From positions 310,001 to 374,000 of the forward strand of contig NZ_JROG01000001.1 in the NCBI RefSeq assembly GCF_000786215.1: a stretch of 64,000 nucleotides of DNA, read 5' to 3'. How positions within the stretch are numbered: the first letter of the stretch is position 1; every line of letters starts with the position of its first letter. This DNA comes from Sphingomonas sp. 35-24ZXX. Its GTDB lineage: Bacteria > Pseudomonadota > Alphaproteobacteria > Sphingomonadales > Sphingomonadaceae. A program made the translations under genes and the position numbers. The notes beneath the pieces were generated by a model. The model worked only from the letters and a program-made list of their open reading frames with translations. It was not told the origin of the DNA and did not search any database. Of this stretch, positions 8,610 to 17,855 are shown piece by piece.

Positions 8610-9236
8610 TCATGTAGTCACATTCTCGATCACGCCCCGCGCCAGAAGGTCAGCCTCGAGCGTCGCGGTATCCCGGAACACATGCCCCTGCAGCCCGCAA
8701 GCGATGGCACTGGCAATATTGTCCTCGCGGTCATCGATGAACAGCGTGCGCGCCGGATCGATGCCGAAGCGGGCGATGGCGAGCCGGTAGATGGCGGGGT
8801 CTGGCTTCACCAGCTTCTCCGCGCCCGAGACGACGATGTCGCGAAACAGATCGAAGATCGGTGCGGTGGGGCGGAACATGTCCCAGAACTCGACGCCAAA
8901 ATTGGTGATGCCGAACAGTGGGTAGCCCAGCAACGCCAGCCTTTCGGCCATGTCGATCATCCCGGGAACCGGCCCCGGGATCGTTTCCAGCCAGCGCGGG
9001 ACATATTGCGCGATCAATTCCGCGTGATGGGGATATTGCGCGGTGAGTTCCTCGACCATCTCGGCCAGCGGACGCCCGGCATCATGCTGGAAATGCCATT
9101 CCGGCGTGACAATGTGCGTGACGAAATGATCGAGTTCGGCCGGATCGTCGATCAGTCGGGCGTAGAGGTGCCGGATGTCCCATTGATAGAGCACATTGCC
9201 GACATCGAATATGATGGCATCTACCGGTTGCGACAT
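8610..9236 (-). CDS. HAD superfamily hydrolase (YihX-like)
   Basis: Motif I is FDVGNVLYQWD, with Gly in place of the second Asp, as in the YihX/epoxide-hydrolase-N-domain branch of HAD phosphatases. Motif II is in FGITNFG, motif III is the Lys in GAEKLVKPDP and motif IV is FIDDREDN. The size (208 residues) and helical cap fit HAD subfamily IA. The substrate is unknown; related enzymes remove phosphate from sugar phosphates. It lies between the toxin-antitoxin pair and rpmJ on the same strand but is separated from rpmJ by a terminator-like hairpin. Confidence 0.87.
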   Translation of the reverse strand: MSQPVDAIIFDVGNVLYQWDIRHLYARLIDDPAELDHFVTHIVTPEWHFQHDAGRPLAEMVEELTAQYPHHAELIAQYVPRWLETIPGPVPGMIDMAERLALLGYPLFGITNFGVEFWDMFRPTAPIFDLFRDIVVSGAEKLVKPDPAIYRLAIARFGIDPARTLFIDDREDNIASAIACGLQGHVFRDTATLEADLLARGVIENVTT

Positions 9237-9262
9237 TGTCTGTCCCCATCAAACGCGCAAGC

Positions 9263-9292
9263 AAAAGGCCCCGGAGCCCTCCGGAGCCTTTG
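9263..9292 (-). terminator. intrinsic terminator after rpmJ
   Basis: AAAGGCCCCGG and CCGGAGCCTTT (9264-9291) form a stem with one mismatch and a six-base loop. Read on the minus strand it is followed by a short T run (CCTTTTGC). It sits about 50 bases downstream of the rpmJ stop and before the HAD gene, so it most likely ends rpmJ transcription. Confidence 0.75.
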
Positions 9293-9344
9293 ATGCTCTA
9301 TCCAACCTGTATTCTGCGCGGCCGTCAGGACGCAGCAGCGCGGT

Positions 9345-9470
9345 TCAGCCCTGGCGAGCCTTGAAGCGACGGTTGGTCTTGTTGATCACATAGGTGCGGC
9401 CGCGACGACGGATCACGCGGTTGTCGCGATGGCGATCCTTGAGCGACTTCAGCGAATTGCGAATCTTCAT
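9345..9470 (-). CDS. rpmJ: 50S ribosomal protein L36 (41-residue type)
   Basis: The 41-residue protein [20 protein letters not shown]...[12 protein letters not shown] is the zinc-free (cysteine-lacking) form of L36. The CxxC/CxxxxH zinc ligands of the 37-residue form are absent. I use ATG 9470; the longer frame to 9608 is an artefact of the upstream region. It stands alone, far from the ribosomal clusters at 37-53 kb, as in other alphaproteobacteria, and has its own terminator. Confidence 0.95.
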   Translation of the reverse strand: MKIRNSLKSLKDRHRDNRVIRRRGRTYVINKTNRRFKARQG

Positions 9471-9722
9471 GACGTTCGGGCCCTTGATTGAAAACGATGC
9501 AGGGTCATGGAGTCGGACGGCAACCGCTGAGTCTTCGCGTTTGCCGGGCCGGATCAACCATGCCGGAAAGCGGCGCGGATACGTGGGCGACCATCCAAAG
9601 TCAAGCATGCCCGAGGTTTCCGCGCGTGATTTTTCTGCGCTTCATTGCCGGTTCATCGCCATGTGCGCTAGGCAGGCAGGGAAGGCTCGTACAGGATTGC
9701 GGGCAGAAAGGGCGCGAACATC

Positions 9723-10349
9723 ATGGGCTTTTCACGCACATTGGGGCAGGCGGCAACCGGGGGCGTGCTGGCGCTCGCGCTGCTCGCAGGGGGCTGCGTT
9801 TCTCCTGCAGGGCCGGTGGAAGCGGTCCGCTTCGTGTCGCCAGACAGAGCCGCCGAGCTGGGGCGCGGCCCGATTCGCGTGATTGCCGGCGAGGGCATGG
9901 ATAGCGCCGCGCTGGAATATCGCAGCTATGCGACCGCCGTGGAGCGCGAGCTGGAACGCATCGGCTATCAGGTGCTGCCGGTCGGCGCGCGAGACGCGAC
10001 CGGCGTGCAGACCGCGACCGTGCGGATCGAGCGATCGGTCCTGTCTCCGGTGGCCGATGATCGCAGCCCGGTGTCCGTCGGCGTCGGCGGAGGCACGGGC
10101 GGCTTTGGATCGGGTGTCGGGGTCGGTATCGGCATCAATCTGGGCGGTCGCCCCAAGGACCGGATTGCGACGCAAATGTTCGCGAACATTCGTGCGAGCG
10201 ACGGTACCGTGCTGTGGGAGGGACGCGCCAGTGTCGAGGCCAAGGCGGGCTCGCCCATGGCCGAGACCCAGCTGAATGCGGCAAAACTCGCCCAAGGCCT
10301 GTTTACCCGCTTTCCCGGCGAGTCTGGAGCGACTATCAGCGTGCCATGA
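9723..10349 (+). CDS. DUF4136-like lipoprotein
   Basis: A 208-residue envelope protein. The N-terminus has a hydrophobic stretch ending in LALLAGGC, a lipobox that predicts lipid attachment at the cysteine. The rest includes [22 protein letters not shown] and a glycine-rich segment (residues about 120-140) before [23 protein letters not shown], a pattern typical of DUF4136 proteins. The function is unknown. Its stop overlaps the start of the M14 carboxypeptidase gene (ATGA), so the two are probably co-translated. Confidence 0.75.
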   Translation: MGFSRTLGQAATGGVLALALLAGGCVSPAGPVEAVRFVSPDRAAELGRGPIRVIAGEGMDSAALEYRSYATAVERELERIGYQVLPVGARDATGVQTATVRIERSVLSPVADDRSPVSVGVGGGTGGFGSGVGVGIGINLGGRPKDRIATQMFANIRASDGTVLWEGRASVEAKAGSPMAETQLNAAKLAQGLFTRFPGESGATISVP

Positions 10350-11506
10350 CCCAGACCCATGCTCCCAGCATTTCGTGCGCTTTCGATTCAGGCAACATCA
10401 CCGTCCAGTCGGTCGCCCCGACGTCTCCCCGCTCCTGGCGCGCCGAGCTTGCGATTCGAAAGGACAAGGATTCGGATTTCTTCCAGTGGTTCCACTTCCG
10501 CGTCGCCGCGCAGCCGGGCGATGAGCTGGAGCTGGTGATCACCGGTCTCAAGGATTCGGCCTATCCGGGCGGCTGGCCGGGCTATCGCGCCTGTGTCAGC
10601 GAGGATCGCGATTTCTGGGGCCGCACCGATACCTCTTATGACGCGGCGCAAGGTCGCCTGACCATCCATTACCAGATGACCGGCGGCGTTGCCTGGTTCG
10701 CCTATTTTGCGCCTTATTCGATGGAACGGCATCACGACCTGGTGGCTGAGATTGCCAGCCGCGCAGGCGTTCGGCACCGCGAGCTCGGCCAGAGTATCGA
10801 GGGTCAGCCCATCGACTGCCTGGAGATGGGCGAAGGGCCGATCCAGGTCTGGCTCTATGCACGCCAGCACCCCGGCGAAAGCATGGCCGAATGGTGGATG
10901 GAAGGGGCGCTGGAAAAGCTGACCGATCCCGCCGACCCGCATGCGCGGCTGCTTCGCAAGAAGGCGACCCTGCATATTGTGCCCAATATGAACCCGGATG
11001 GTTCTGCGCGCGGCCATCTGCGTACCAACGCGGTGGGGGTGAACCTCAACCGCGAATGGCATGAACCCAGCGCCGAGCGCAGCCCCGAGGTTGTGTGCGT
11101 GCGCGATGCGATGGACGCGACCGGCGTCCACTGGGCGATGGACGTGCATGGAGACGAGGCGATCCCGCACGTGTTCATCGCCGGGTTCGACGGCATCCCG
11201 TCCTGGACCGAGGATCAGGGCGCGCGCTACGAGCGGTATCGCGACCTGCTGGCTGCGCGGACGCCCGACTTCCAGACCGCGCAGGGCTATCCGCGCGCTG
11301 CTGCGGGCCGGGCCAACCTGTCGATGTCGACCAACCAGCTCGCCGAACGCTTTGGTCCCTCGCATGGCTGTGTGGCGATGACGCTGGAAATGCCGTTCAA
11401 GGACAATGACGATCTGCCATGCCCAGACCAAGGGTGGAGCCCGGAGCGGTCGAAGCTGCTGGCGCATGATTGTCTGGCGGTGCTGGCGGAGATGATCGCG
11501 GGCTGA
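10346..11506 (+). CDS. M14 family zinc carboxypeptidase (cytosolic type)
   Basis: The 386-residue protein carries the M14 zinc site [10 protein letters not shown] (His and Glu ligands), the substrate-binding segment [16 protein letters not shown], the downstream histidine in [11 protein letters not shown] and the catalytic Glu in MTLEMPFKD. An N-terminal beta-rich domain precedes it, as in M14B/M14D cytosolic carboxypeptidases. No signal peptide is seen. The substrate is not known; peptide or murein-peptide trimming is possible. ATG 10346 overlaps the stop of the upstream lipoprotein gene, and the open frame back to 10214 is only its shadow. Confidence 0.88.
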   Translation: MTQTHAPSISCAFDSGNITVQSVAPTSPRSWRAELAIRKDKDSDFFQWFHFRVAAQPGDELELVITGLKDSAYPGGWPGYRACVSEDRDFWGRTDTSYDAAQGRLTIHYQMTGGVAWFAYFAPYSMERHHDLVAEIASRAGVRHRELGQSIEGQPIDCLEMGEGPIQVWLYARQHPGESMAEWWMEGALEKLTDPADPHARLLRKKATLHIVPNMNPDGSARGHLRTNAVGVNLNREWHEPSAERSPEVVCVRDAMDATGVHWAMDVHGDEAIPHVFIAGFDGIPSWTEDQGARYERYRDLLAARTPDFQTAQGYPRAAAGRANLSMSTNQLAERFGPSHGCVAMTLEMPFKDNDDLPCPDQGWSPERSKLLAHDCLAVLAEMIAG

Positions 11507-11587
11507 TACTCTCCGGCGGTCGTTCATCGCGTTGCAAGGGTGCGAAGGGCACAATCGCCCGCGCCCCACGACCCGAAAGGAATCGCC

Positions 11588-12022
11588 ATGCCTGCCAATC
11601 GTCGCCTGATCGCCACCGGCTTGATTGTCACGGGCGCTGCGCTGTTCGCGCTGCAGGCGATGGCCCTGGCGCAGGGCGAACCGACTGCACCCAGAAAGTC
11701 GCGGGTACCCGCCGCCGAAGTGGTGGGAGAACCCATCAGCTGCATCAACCTCTCGCAGATCCGTAACAGCCAGGTCCGCGACAACCGGACCATCGATTTC
11801 ATCATGGCGGGGGGCAAGGTCTATCGGAACGAGCTGCCACAGCAGTGCGGCGGCCTCGGCTTCGATCGCACATTCACCTATTCCACATCGCTGACCCAGC
11901 TGTGCAACGTGGATATCATCACCGTGCTCCAGAATGTCGGTGGCGGGTTCAATCGCGGCGCCAGCTGCGGGCTGGGGCAATTCACCCCGGTCAAGCTGAT
12001 CAAGACGCCCAAGGCCGGCTGA
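11588..12022 (+). CDS. DUF6491-like secreted protein
   Basis: A 144-residue exported protein with a signal peptide (MPANRRLIATGLIVTGAALF...AMALAQG). The mature part has ISCINLSQIRNSQVRDNRTI, GGKVYRNELPQQCGGLGF, TQLCNVDIITVLQ and ASCGLGQFTPVK. The four spaced cysteines and this motif order resemble DUF6491 proteins, which are common in sphingomonads and have no known function. ATG 11588 has AAAGGA seven bases upstream; a frame extension to 11540 lacks such support. Confidence 0.7.
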   Translation: MPANRRLIATGLIVTGAALFALQAMALAQGEPTAPRKSRVPAAEVVGEPISCINLSQIRNSQVRDNRTIDFIMAGGKVYRNELPQQCGGLGFDRTFTYSTSLTQLCNVDIITVLQNVGGGFNRGASCGLGQFTPVKLIKTPKAG

Positions 12023-12032
12023 GGCCGGGTTT

Positions 12033-13268
12033 TCACACGTCGTCGTCGGATATCATCTCGGCGCGGTCGAGATCTCCGGTCCCGGCAGCAACGCAGACGG
12101 CCACAGCCGCATCCCCGGTAATGTTGGTCGTGGTGCGGATCATGTCCATGATACGGTCGACGCCGGCCACCAGAGCGATCGTCTCGAGCGGCACCCCGAC
12201 CGATCCGAACACCAGTGCCATCATGATCAGCCCGGCGCCGGGAATCCCCGCTGCGCCCACCGCGCCCAGAGTCGATGTCACCATGATCATCGCATAGTCG
12301 CCCCAGCTCAGGTCGACGCCGAAGATCTGCGCGCCGAACAAGGTCGCCAGGCCCAGATACATCGCGGTGCCGTTCATGTTGACCGTCGCGCCCAGCGAGA
12401 CGACAAAGCTCGACACGCTGGACGAGACGCCCAGGTTACGCTGGGTGCAGCGCAAGGTGACCGGCAGCGTCGCGTTGGATGAGGCGGTCGAATAGCTGAC
12501 CGCGATGGCATCGACCATCCCGCGAAAGAAATCGATCACCGGCAGCCGGGTGAGAAAGCGGATCATGGCCGAATAGATGACCAGGATGATGATGGCACAG
12601 CCGATATAGTTGAGCGCCACCAGCTTGGCGAGCGGCACCAGCCCTTCGAACCCGAAGGTTCCGGCAACCCATGCCATCAGCGCAAACACGCCGAACGGGG
12701 TCAGCTCCATCACCAGGATCGTGGCCTTCTGCATGATGACCGCGCCGGAATCGAATATGCGGGCAACGGGTTCGCCGTCCTTTTCGGCCATCAATATGCC
12801 GATTCCCAGCAACAGAGAGAACACGATCAGCGCGAGGACGTCGGTGGTTGCCATGGCCTCGACGACATTCTCGGGCACCATCTTGAGGATCATTTCGCTG
12901 GCGGTACGGGTCTGCGGGGCGGGCGTATCGGCGGTACCGGCGAGACTGGCGTCCACGCCCAAACCGGGCTGGATCAGTGTTCCCATGGTCAGGCCCAGGA
13001 TGGCCGAGAGCTGCCCGGTCACCAGGAACAGGAGCATCGCCCGCCCGCCGACCGACCCCAGTTTGCGCACATCGCCGATCGACGCGACACCCGCCACCAG
13101 CGAGAAGAAGATCAGCGGGACGACCAGCATCTTGATCGCCCGGATGAACAGGTCGCCGATCCATTTGATCGCAACTGCTCCTTCGCCCCAGACGAGCCCG
13201 GTAATCACCCCCAGAACAAGGGCGGCGATGACGCGTTGCCACAGCGGAATTCGAAACCAGAAACCCAA
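12033..13268 (-). CDS. dicarboxylate/amino acid:cation symporter (DAACS family)
   Basis: A sodium- or proton-coupled carrier of the GltPh/GltP/DctA family in the inner membrane. Visible hallmarks are the serine-rich hairpin SYSTASSNATLP, the NMNGTA motif (NMDGT in many relatives) and the substrate-binding helix DRIMDMIRTTTNITGD, whose Asp and Arg point to an acidic substrate. I start at TTG 13268 (LGFWFRIPLWQR), seven bases after AGGGG; the open frame to 13376 would overlap the upstream gene's end and has no support. First of three transporter genes in this stretch. Confidence 0.88.
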   Translation of the reverse strand: MGFWFRIPLWQRVIAALVLGVITGLVWGEGAVAIKWIGDLFIRAIKMLVVPLIFFSLVAGVASIGDVRKLGSVGGRAMLLFLVTGQLSAILGLTMGTLIQPGLGVDASLAGTADTPAPQTRTASEMILKMVPENVVEAMATTDVLALIVFSLLLGIGILMAEKDGEPVARIFDSGAVIMQKATILVMELTPFGVFALMAWVAGTFGFEGLVPLAKLVALNYIGCAIIILVIYSAMIRFLTRLPVIDFFRGMVDAIAVSYSTASSNATLPVTLRCTQRNLGVSSSVSSFVVSLGATVNMNGTAMYLGLATLFGAQIFGVDLSWGDYAMIMVTSTLGAVGAAGIPGAGLIMMALVFGSVGVPLETIALVAGVDRIMDMIRTTTNITGDAAVAVCVAAGTGDLDRAEMISDDDV

Positions 13269-13341
13269 GATGCATCCCCTGACGCGTTGATTACGCGCGG
13301 GGCTAGGAGACGGTTTCCGCGAGGGCCAAGTTTGCCGGTGT

Positions 13342-15126
13342 TCAGCCCAGCGCGATGATCGCAAAGCAGGTGGCAAGGCCGACCCCGATCGTCAGCGGAA
13401 TGCCGGCCTTGAAGAAATCGGTGAAGCGGTAGTTGCCAGCAGCGTAGACCAGGGTGTTGGTCTGGTATCCGATGGGCGTGGCAAAGCTCGCCGATGCCGC
13501 GAACATTACTGCGATCACCAGCGGACGCGGATCGATCCCCAGATCATTGCCCAGCTTGATCACGATCGGTGTGACGATGATCGCCACGGCATTGTTGGTA
13601 ATGATCTCTGTCAGCAACACCGAGACGATGTAGACCGCGAAAACCACTGCCCAGATGGGCGCTTCGGTCAGGAAGGGCGCCAGCGCATCGACCACCATGT
13701 TTACGCTGCCCGCCTCCTCGAGGGCCAGCCCCACTGCCAGCATGCCGAAGATCAAGACCAGCACGTTGCCGTCGATCGATCCCCAGGCTTCCTCGGCATC
13801 GATGCAGCGGGCGATCAGGATGAAGCCGACCGCCAGGATCGCGGCCACCTCGATCGCCAGCACGTTGAGCGCGGACAGAATGACGACCGCTGCCAGCGCA
13901 CCGATCGCCAGCGGCGCCTTGTCGCGGCGGAACGCGCGAGCATTGGTGCTGGTGATGCCGAACAGGTTCGGGTTCTCGTACATCCGTGCGATATCCGCCT
14001 TGGATCCGGTGACGACCAGCTTGTCGGCGGCGTGGATCTTGGCGTTGGGCAGGTCGGACCGCGGCAGGTTGCGATAACGACTGAGACCCAGGATCCGGAC
14101 ATTGAGCAGCGACAGGAACGGGATGTCGTACAGCCGGTTGCCGATGCTGGGGTGGCTGGGGGCGACCATGGCCTCGACCACCACGTCGCCCATGGCCCCG
14201 ACATCGCCCTTGCGCACGATGCCGACCTTGAAGTCCGCGCTCTTGCGCAGCGACATCAGCTCGGGAAGATCGGTGCGGATCACCACGACATCGTCGGGCA
14301 GCAGGATCTCGCGTGTCAGGTTGTGACGGATATAGCGGCCATCGCGCTTCAGGGCCGTCACCTGAATCTTGGAGCGCTTGGCGATCGGTGTCTCGCCCAG
14401 CGTCTTGCCGCGCAGGCTGGAGGCGTTGCGGATGGTCAGCTCGGTGAGGAAGAGCTCGTCGTTCGCCGTGCCGCTCGCCATGTCGGCATCGTCCTTGGGC
14501 AGCAGCCAGCTACTGAACGCCGCAAGCATGATCATGCCCGCAACCCCTGCGATCAGGCCGTAGGGCGTGATCGAGAAGATACCGAAGGCCGGCAGACCGT
14601 TCGAACGCGCCACCGAATCGACGATCAAATTGGTCGACGTGCCGATCAGGGTGGTTGTCCCGCCCAGAATGCACACGAAGCTTAAGGGAATCAGCAGCTT
14701 CTTGGCCGAATAGCCGGTGGCCTGGGCCAGTCGCAGGATGATCGGGATCATCACCACCACCACCGGCGTGTTGTTCATGAAGGCAGAGGCGACATAGACG
14801 CCCAAGAACATTTCGCCCACGGCCAGCCGAGGGTGGCGGGCAGCCCGGCTGATGATCGCGCCGGCAATGGCATCGATGGTCCCGGTGCGCAGCAGGGCGC
14901 CGGACAGGATGAACATCGCCCCGATGGTGATCGGCGCGCTGCTCGAGAAGACCGAAAACAGCTGCTTGGAATCGATGATGCCCAGAAACAGGAACGAGCA
15001 GGCCCCCAGGATCGCGATCACCGCTGCGGGAAAGCGTTCCATGATGAAGCCGACAAACATCAGCCCCAGGATGACAAGCCCGATCGGGGCCTGCCAGGTT
15101 TCGATGAACAGCCGGATCTCGTCCAT
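13342..15126 (-). CDS. SLC13/DASS family permease with RCK_C domains
   Basis: 594 residues with about ten to twelve membrane segments split by a soluble middle part. The two halves carry ASAFMNNTPVVVVMIP and LTEIITNNAVAIIVTP, the paired SNT-like hairpins of the DASS/IT superfamily. The central region, residues about 220-390, contains two TrkA-C (RCK_C) modules (ELTIRNASSLRGKTLGETPI and VVEAMVAPSHPSIGNRL). Relatives are annotated as sulfate, di/tricarboxylate or unspecified anion transporters. The substrate is not known. Confidence 0.9.
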   Translation of the reverse strand: MDEIRLFIETWQAPIGLVILGLMFVGFIMERFPAAVIAILGACSFLFLGIIDSKQLFSVFSSSAPITIGAMFILSGALLRTGTIDAIAGAIISRAARHPRLAVGEMFLGVYVASAFMNNTPVVVVMIPIILRLAQATGYSAKKLLIPLSFVCILGGTTTLIGTSTNLIVDSVARSNGLPAFGIFSITPYGLIAGVAGMIMLAAFSSWLLPKDDADMASGTANDELFLTELTIRNASSLRGKTLGETPIAKRSKIQVTALKRDGRYIRHNLTREILLPDDVVVIRTDLPELMSLRKSADFKVGIVRKGDVGAMGDVVVEAMVAPSHPSIGNRLYDIPFLSLLNVRILGLSRYRNLPRSDLPNAKIHAADKLVVTGSKADIARMYENPNLFGITSTNARAFRRDKAPLAIGALAAVVILSALNVLAIEVAAILAVGFILIARCIDAEEAWGSIDGNVLVLIFGMLAVGLALEEAGSVNMVVDALAPFLTEAPIWAVVFAVYIVSVLLTEIITNNAVAIIVTPIVIKLGNDLGIDPRPLVIAVMFAASASFATPIGYQTNTLVYAAGNYRFTDFFKAGIPLTIGVGLATCFAIIALG

Positions 15127-15168
15127 AGGCTGCTGGCCCCCCGTTAACGTGCAATCAGCTGATATGCC

Positions 15169-16530
15169 TTACCCGCTCTTCAGTTCCCGTGTCAGCCGCA
15201 AACTCGCGCGCCAGAACAGAAAAGCAGGGATGAGGCCCAGCCAGGCCGCGCCGTACAGGACCCAGCGAACACTGTCTTCTCCGGCCATCGGCTGGAAGGC
15301 ATCCGACATCATGCCGAACAGCAGGGGCCCAAGGCCCAGGCCGATCAGGTTCTGCGAAAACAGCATCACCGATGCCGCAACCGCGCGCAGTTCCGGTCGC
15401 ACCAGCCCCTGCACGCACGCATACATCGGGCCGTAATACATGATGTTCATCGCGGTCGGCAGCACCAGCAGCGCCAGCGCAACGCGCCAGTCGGTCGCTC
15501 GATAGGCAAGGAACAGGATCGGCGCGGCAAGAGCAATCGCAATGGCAGGGCCGGTCAGCAGATGCTTGCGATCGCGCTTGCCGAAATGGTCGGCCAGCTT
15601 GCCGCCGCCCCAGGTGCCGATCATGCTGGCAACGCCCAGAGTGACGCCGAGGTACAGGCCGGTTTCGCCCGGGGACAGGCCGAAGTTGCGGATGAACAGC
15701 ACCGCCACCCACACGCCCTTGCCATAGGACAGGAAGGCAATCAGCCCGCCGGCGATGCACAGGAACACGAAGCAGCGCGATGTGGCCAGCTCGCGCAGGG
15801 CTTCCTTGACAGGAACCTGCGGCCGGGCGGTGGGCATGCGCTCACCGGCCAGCATGCCCGCGCGGCGCGGTTCCTTCATCAGGAACGGCACCAGCAGGGC
15901 CAGCAGCAGGCCCGGCATGCCGACGAAATAGAAGGCGGTCCGCCAGCCATAGGCATCGGCGAGCCCGCCGCCGATGACCATGCCCAGCAGCGATCCAATG
16001 GGGATCCCCAGCCCGTAAAAGGCGATGGCGGAAGACCGCTTGTCGGCAGGCACGCTGTCTGTGATCAGCGAGTGCGCCGCAGGCGTGCAGCCGGCTTCTC
16101 CGACACCGACCCCGACGCGCGCCAGCAGCAGCTGGGGAAAGGTGCGCGCCGCGCCGCACGCCATCGTCATCGCCGACCAGATCGCCACCGACCAGGCGAT
16201 CAGCGACACCCGGTTGGTGGTGCTGCGGTCGGCATAGCGCGCGATCGGGATGCCCAGCAATGTGTAGAACAGCGCGAATGCCAGCCCGGTCATCAATCCG
16301 AGCTGGGTATCGCTCAGCTGGAAGTCGCGCTTGATCGGCTCGGCGAGGATCGACACGATCTGCCGGTCGAGAAAATTGAAGATATAGATGATCATCAACG
16401 TCCACAGCATCACGCGCGGTGTGGTGGCACCGGGCGAGCCAGGGCCGGCGGTCGTGGCGGCGGACGGCGCGGATGCGGCCTCGGCAGGCGGCGCACCGGC
16501 ATGGCCTGCCCGGTTGGGCGTCACGGTCAT
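15169..16530 (-). CDS. MFS transporter, spinster-like
   Basis: A 12-helix major facilitator of 453 residues. After an alanine/proline-rich N-terminal tail come IYIFNFLDRQIVSILAEPIK and GIPIARYADRSTTNRVSLIA, the latter matching the loop 2-3 MFS motif (GxxxDR). Sphingomonads have many such spinster-type (MFS_1) carriers of unknown substrate. GGAG lies just upstream of the ATG. A possible operator (16637-16653) is in the 167-base gap separating it from aroC. Confidence 0.9.
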   Translation of the reverse strand: MTVTPNRAGHAGAPPAEAASAPSAATTAGPGSPGATTPRVMLWTLMIIYIFNFLDRQIVSILAEPIKRDFQLSDTQLGLMTGLAFALFYTLLGIPIARYADRSTTNRVSLIAWSVAIWSAMTMACGAARTFPQLLLARVGVGVGEAGCTPAAHSLITDSVPADKRSSAIAFYGLGIPIGSLLGMVIGGGLADAYGWRTAFYFVGMPGLLLALLVPFLMKEPRRAGMLAGERMPTARPQVPVKEALRELATSRCFVFLCIAGGLIAFLSYGKGVWVAVLFIRNFGLSPGETGLYLGVTLGVASMIGTWGGGKLADHFGKRDRKHLLTGPAIAIALAAPILFLAYRATDWRVALALLVLPTAMNIMYYGPMYACVQGLVRPELRAVAASVMLFSQNLIGLGLGPLLFGMMSDAFQPMAGEDSVRWVLYGAAWLGLIPAFLFWRASLRLTRELKSG

Positions 16531-16636
16531 TCACTCTCCTGTCGCGCCGCATCTTCACCCGTCATGGGCAGGCGGCTGCTGTTGCCACCATGCTAGACAC
16601 AGTTGCACGACAGAGGCAATCGCTTCGCGGCGAATT

Positions 16637-16653
16637 GTTACGTTTACGTCAAC
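16637..16653. promoter_or_regulatory. candidate operator upstream of the MFS gene
   Basis: GTTACGTTTACGTCAAC is a partly palindromic ACGT-containing site in a gap without other features. Sites of the form TTTACGT..ACGTAAA are bound by MerR-type LiuR and some TetR regulators of acyl-CoA catabolism in proteobacteria. The link here is by resemblance only. Confidence 0.3.
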
Positions 16654-16697
16654 TGCCGCTACGGGAACCGGCGATCAGACGTGGTGCGAACCAGCGC

Positions 16698-17768
16698 TCA
16701 ACCGCACTGGGCGCGGTGCAGCAGCTTCTGGTCGGCCAGGACCAGGGCCACCATCGCCTCGACCACCGGCGTGCCGCGAATGCCGACGCACGGGTCGTGA
16801 CGGCCCTTGGTGACGATCTCGCTCGCCTCGCCGTCGCGGGTGATGGTCTCGACCGGGGTGAGAATCGAACTGGTCGGCTTGAACGCGACGCGAATGACGA
16901 CCGGCTGGCCCGTCGAAATGCCCCCGGCGATACCGCCGGCATGGTTGGCCAGGAATTCGGGCGCGCCTTCGGCACCCGGGCGCATCGGGTCGGCATTGCG
17001 CTCGCCGCTCAGCCGTGCGGCGGAAAAGCCGTCGCCGATCTCGACGCCCTTGACCGCGTTGATCGACATCGCCGCAGCGGCCAGTTCGCTGTCCAGCTTG
17101 GCGTAGAGCGGTGCGCCCCAGCCTGCCGGGACGCCTGTCGCGACGCATTCGACCACCGCGCCCAGCGAACTGCCGGCCTTGCGCGCGGCATCGACCCTGG
17201 CTTCCCAGCGCTTGGCTGCCTCAGGATCGGGGCAGAAGAACGGGTTACGGCCGATTTCTGCAGCATCGAAGCGGGCAGGGTCGATCGAATCGCCGCCGAG
17301 CTCGCAGACATAGGCGGTCAGCGTGACTTCGGGGATCACCAGCCGCGCCACACCGCCGGCCGCCACCCGCGCAGCGGTTTCGCGCGCGCTGGAACGGCCC
17401 CCGCCGCGATAATCGCGAAAGCCGTATTTGGCGTCATAGGCATAATCGGCATGGCCGGGGCGATAGGCCTTGGCGACCTCGCTGTAATCCTTGGAGCGCT
17501 GGTCGACATTCTCGATCATCAGGCTGATCGGCGTGCCGGTGGTGCGGCCCTCGAACACGCCCGACAGAATGCGCACCGCATCGGGCTCCTGGCGCTGGGT
17601 GGTGAAGCGCGACGTGCCGGGGCGACGGGCATCAAGGAACGGCTGGATGTCCGCCTCGCTCAGCGTCAGCCCCGGTGGACAGCCATCAACAACCACGCCC
17701 AGCGCCGGACCATGGCTTTCTCCCCAGGTGGTGAAGCGAAAGACGCGACCAAAGGTGTTGAAGCTCAT
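16698..17768 (-). CDS. aroC: chorismate synthase
   Basis: Last enzyme of the shikimate pathway, forming chorismate from EPSP with reduced FMN as cofactor. [20 protein letters not shown] at the start, [15 protein letters not shown], and the signature [21 protein letters not shown] are all present. The 356-residue length is normal. It is 87 bases downstream of fabI on the same strand, inside a conserved sphingomonad cluster (DnaJ, BrkB, FabI, AroC). Confidence 0.97.
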   Translation of the reverse strand: MSFNTFGRVFRFTTWGESHGPALGVVVDGCPPGLTLSEADIQPFLDARRPGTSRFTTQRQEPDAVRILSGVFEGRTTGTPISLMIENVDQRSKDYSEVAKAYRPGHADYAYDAKYGFRDYRGGGRSSARETAARVAAGGVARLVIPEVTLTAYVCELGGDSIDPARFDAAEIGRNPFFCPDPEAAKRWEARVDAARKAGSSLGAVVECVATGVPAGWGAPLYAKLDSELAAAAMSINAVKGVEIGDGFSAARLSGERNADPMRPGAEGAPEFLANHAGGIAGGISTGQPVVIRVAFKPTSSILTPVETITRDGEASEIVTKGRHDPCVGIRGTPVVEAMVALVLADQKLLHRAQCG

Positions 17769-17855
17769 GAGGCAATCCGTTCCGGCGCAAGGGTATCGCG
17801 CGCGCTTTGCGGCATTGCGCCTGCGCTGTCCAGATGGCGCGCCTGCAAACCGAGG

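Noticed and set aside
9471-9608. longer N-terminus for rpmJ
   Set aside because: L36 of this class is 41 residues starting MKIRNS; the upstream frame is spacer.
9471-9722. 252-base gap between rpmJ and the DUF4136 gene
   Set aside because: Searched for small genes, tRNA and dyads. It is a divergent promoter region, but no convincing element could be named.
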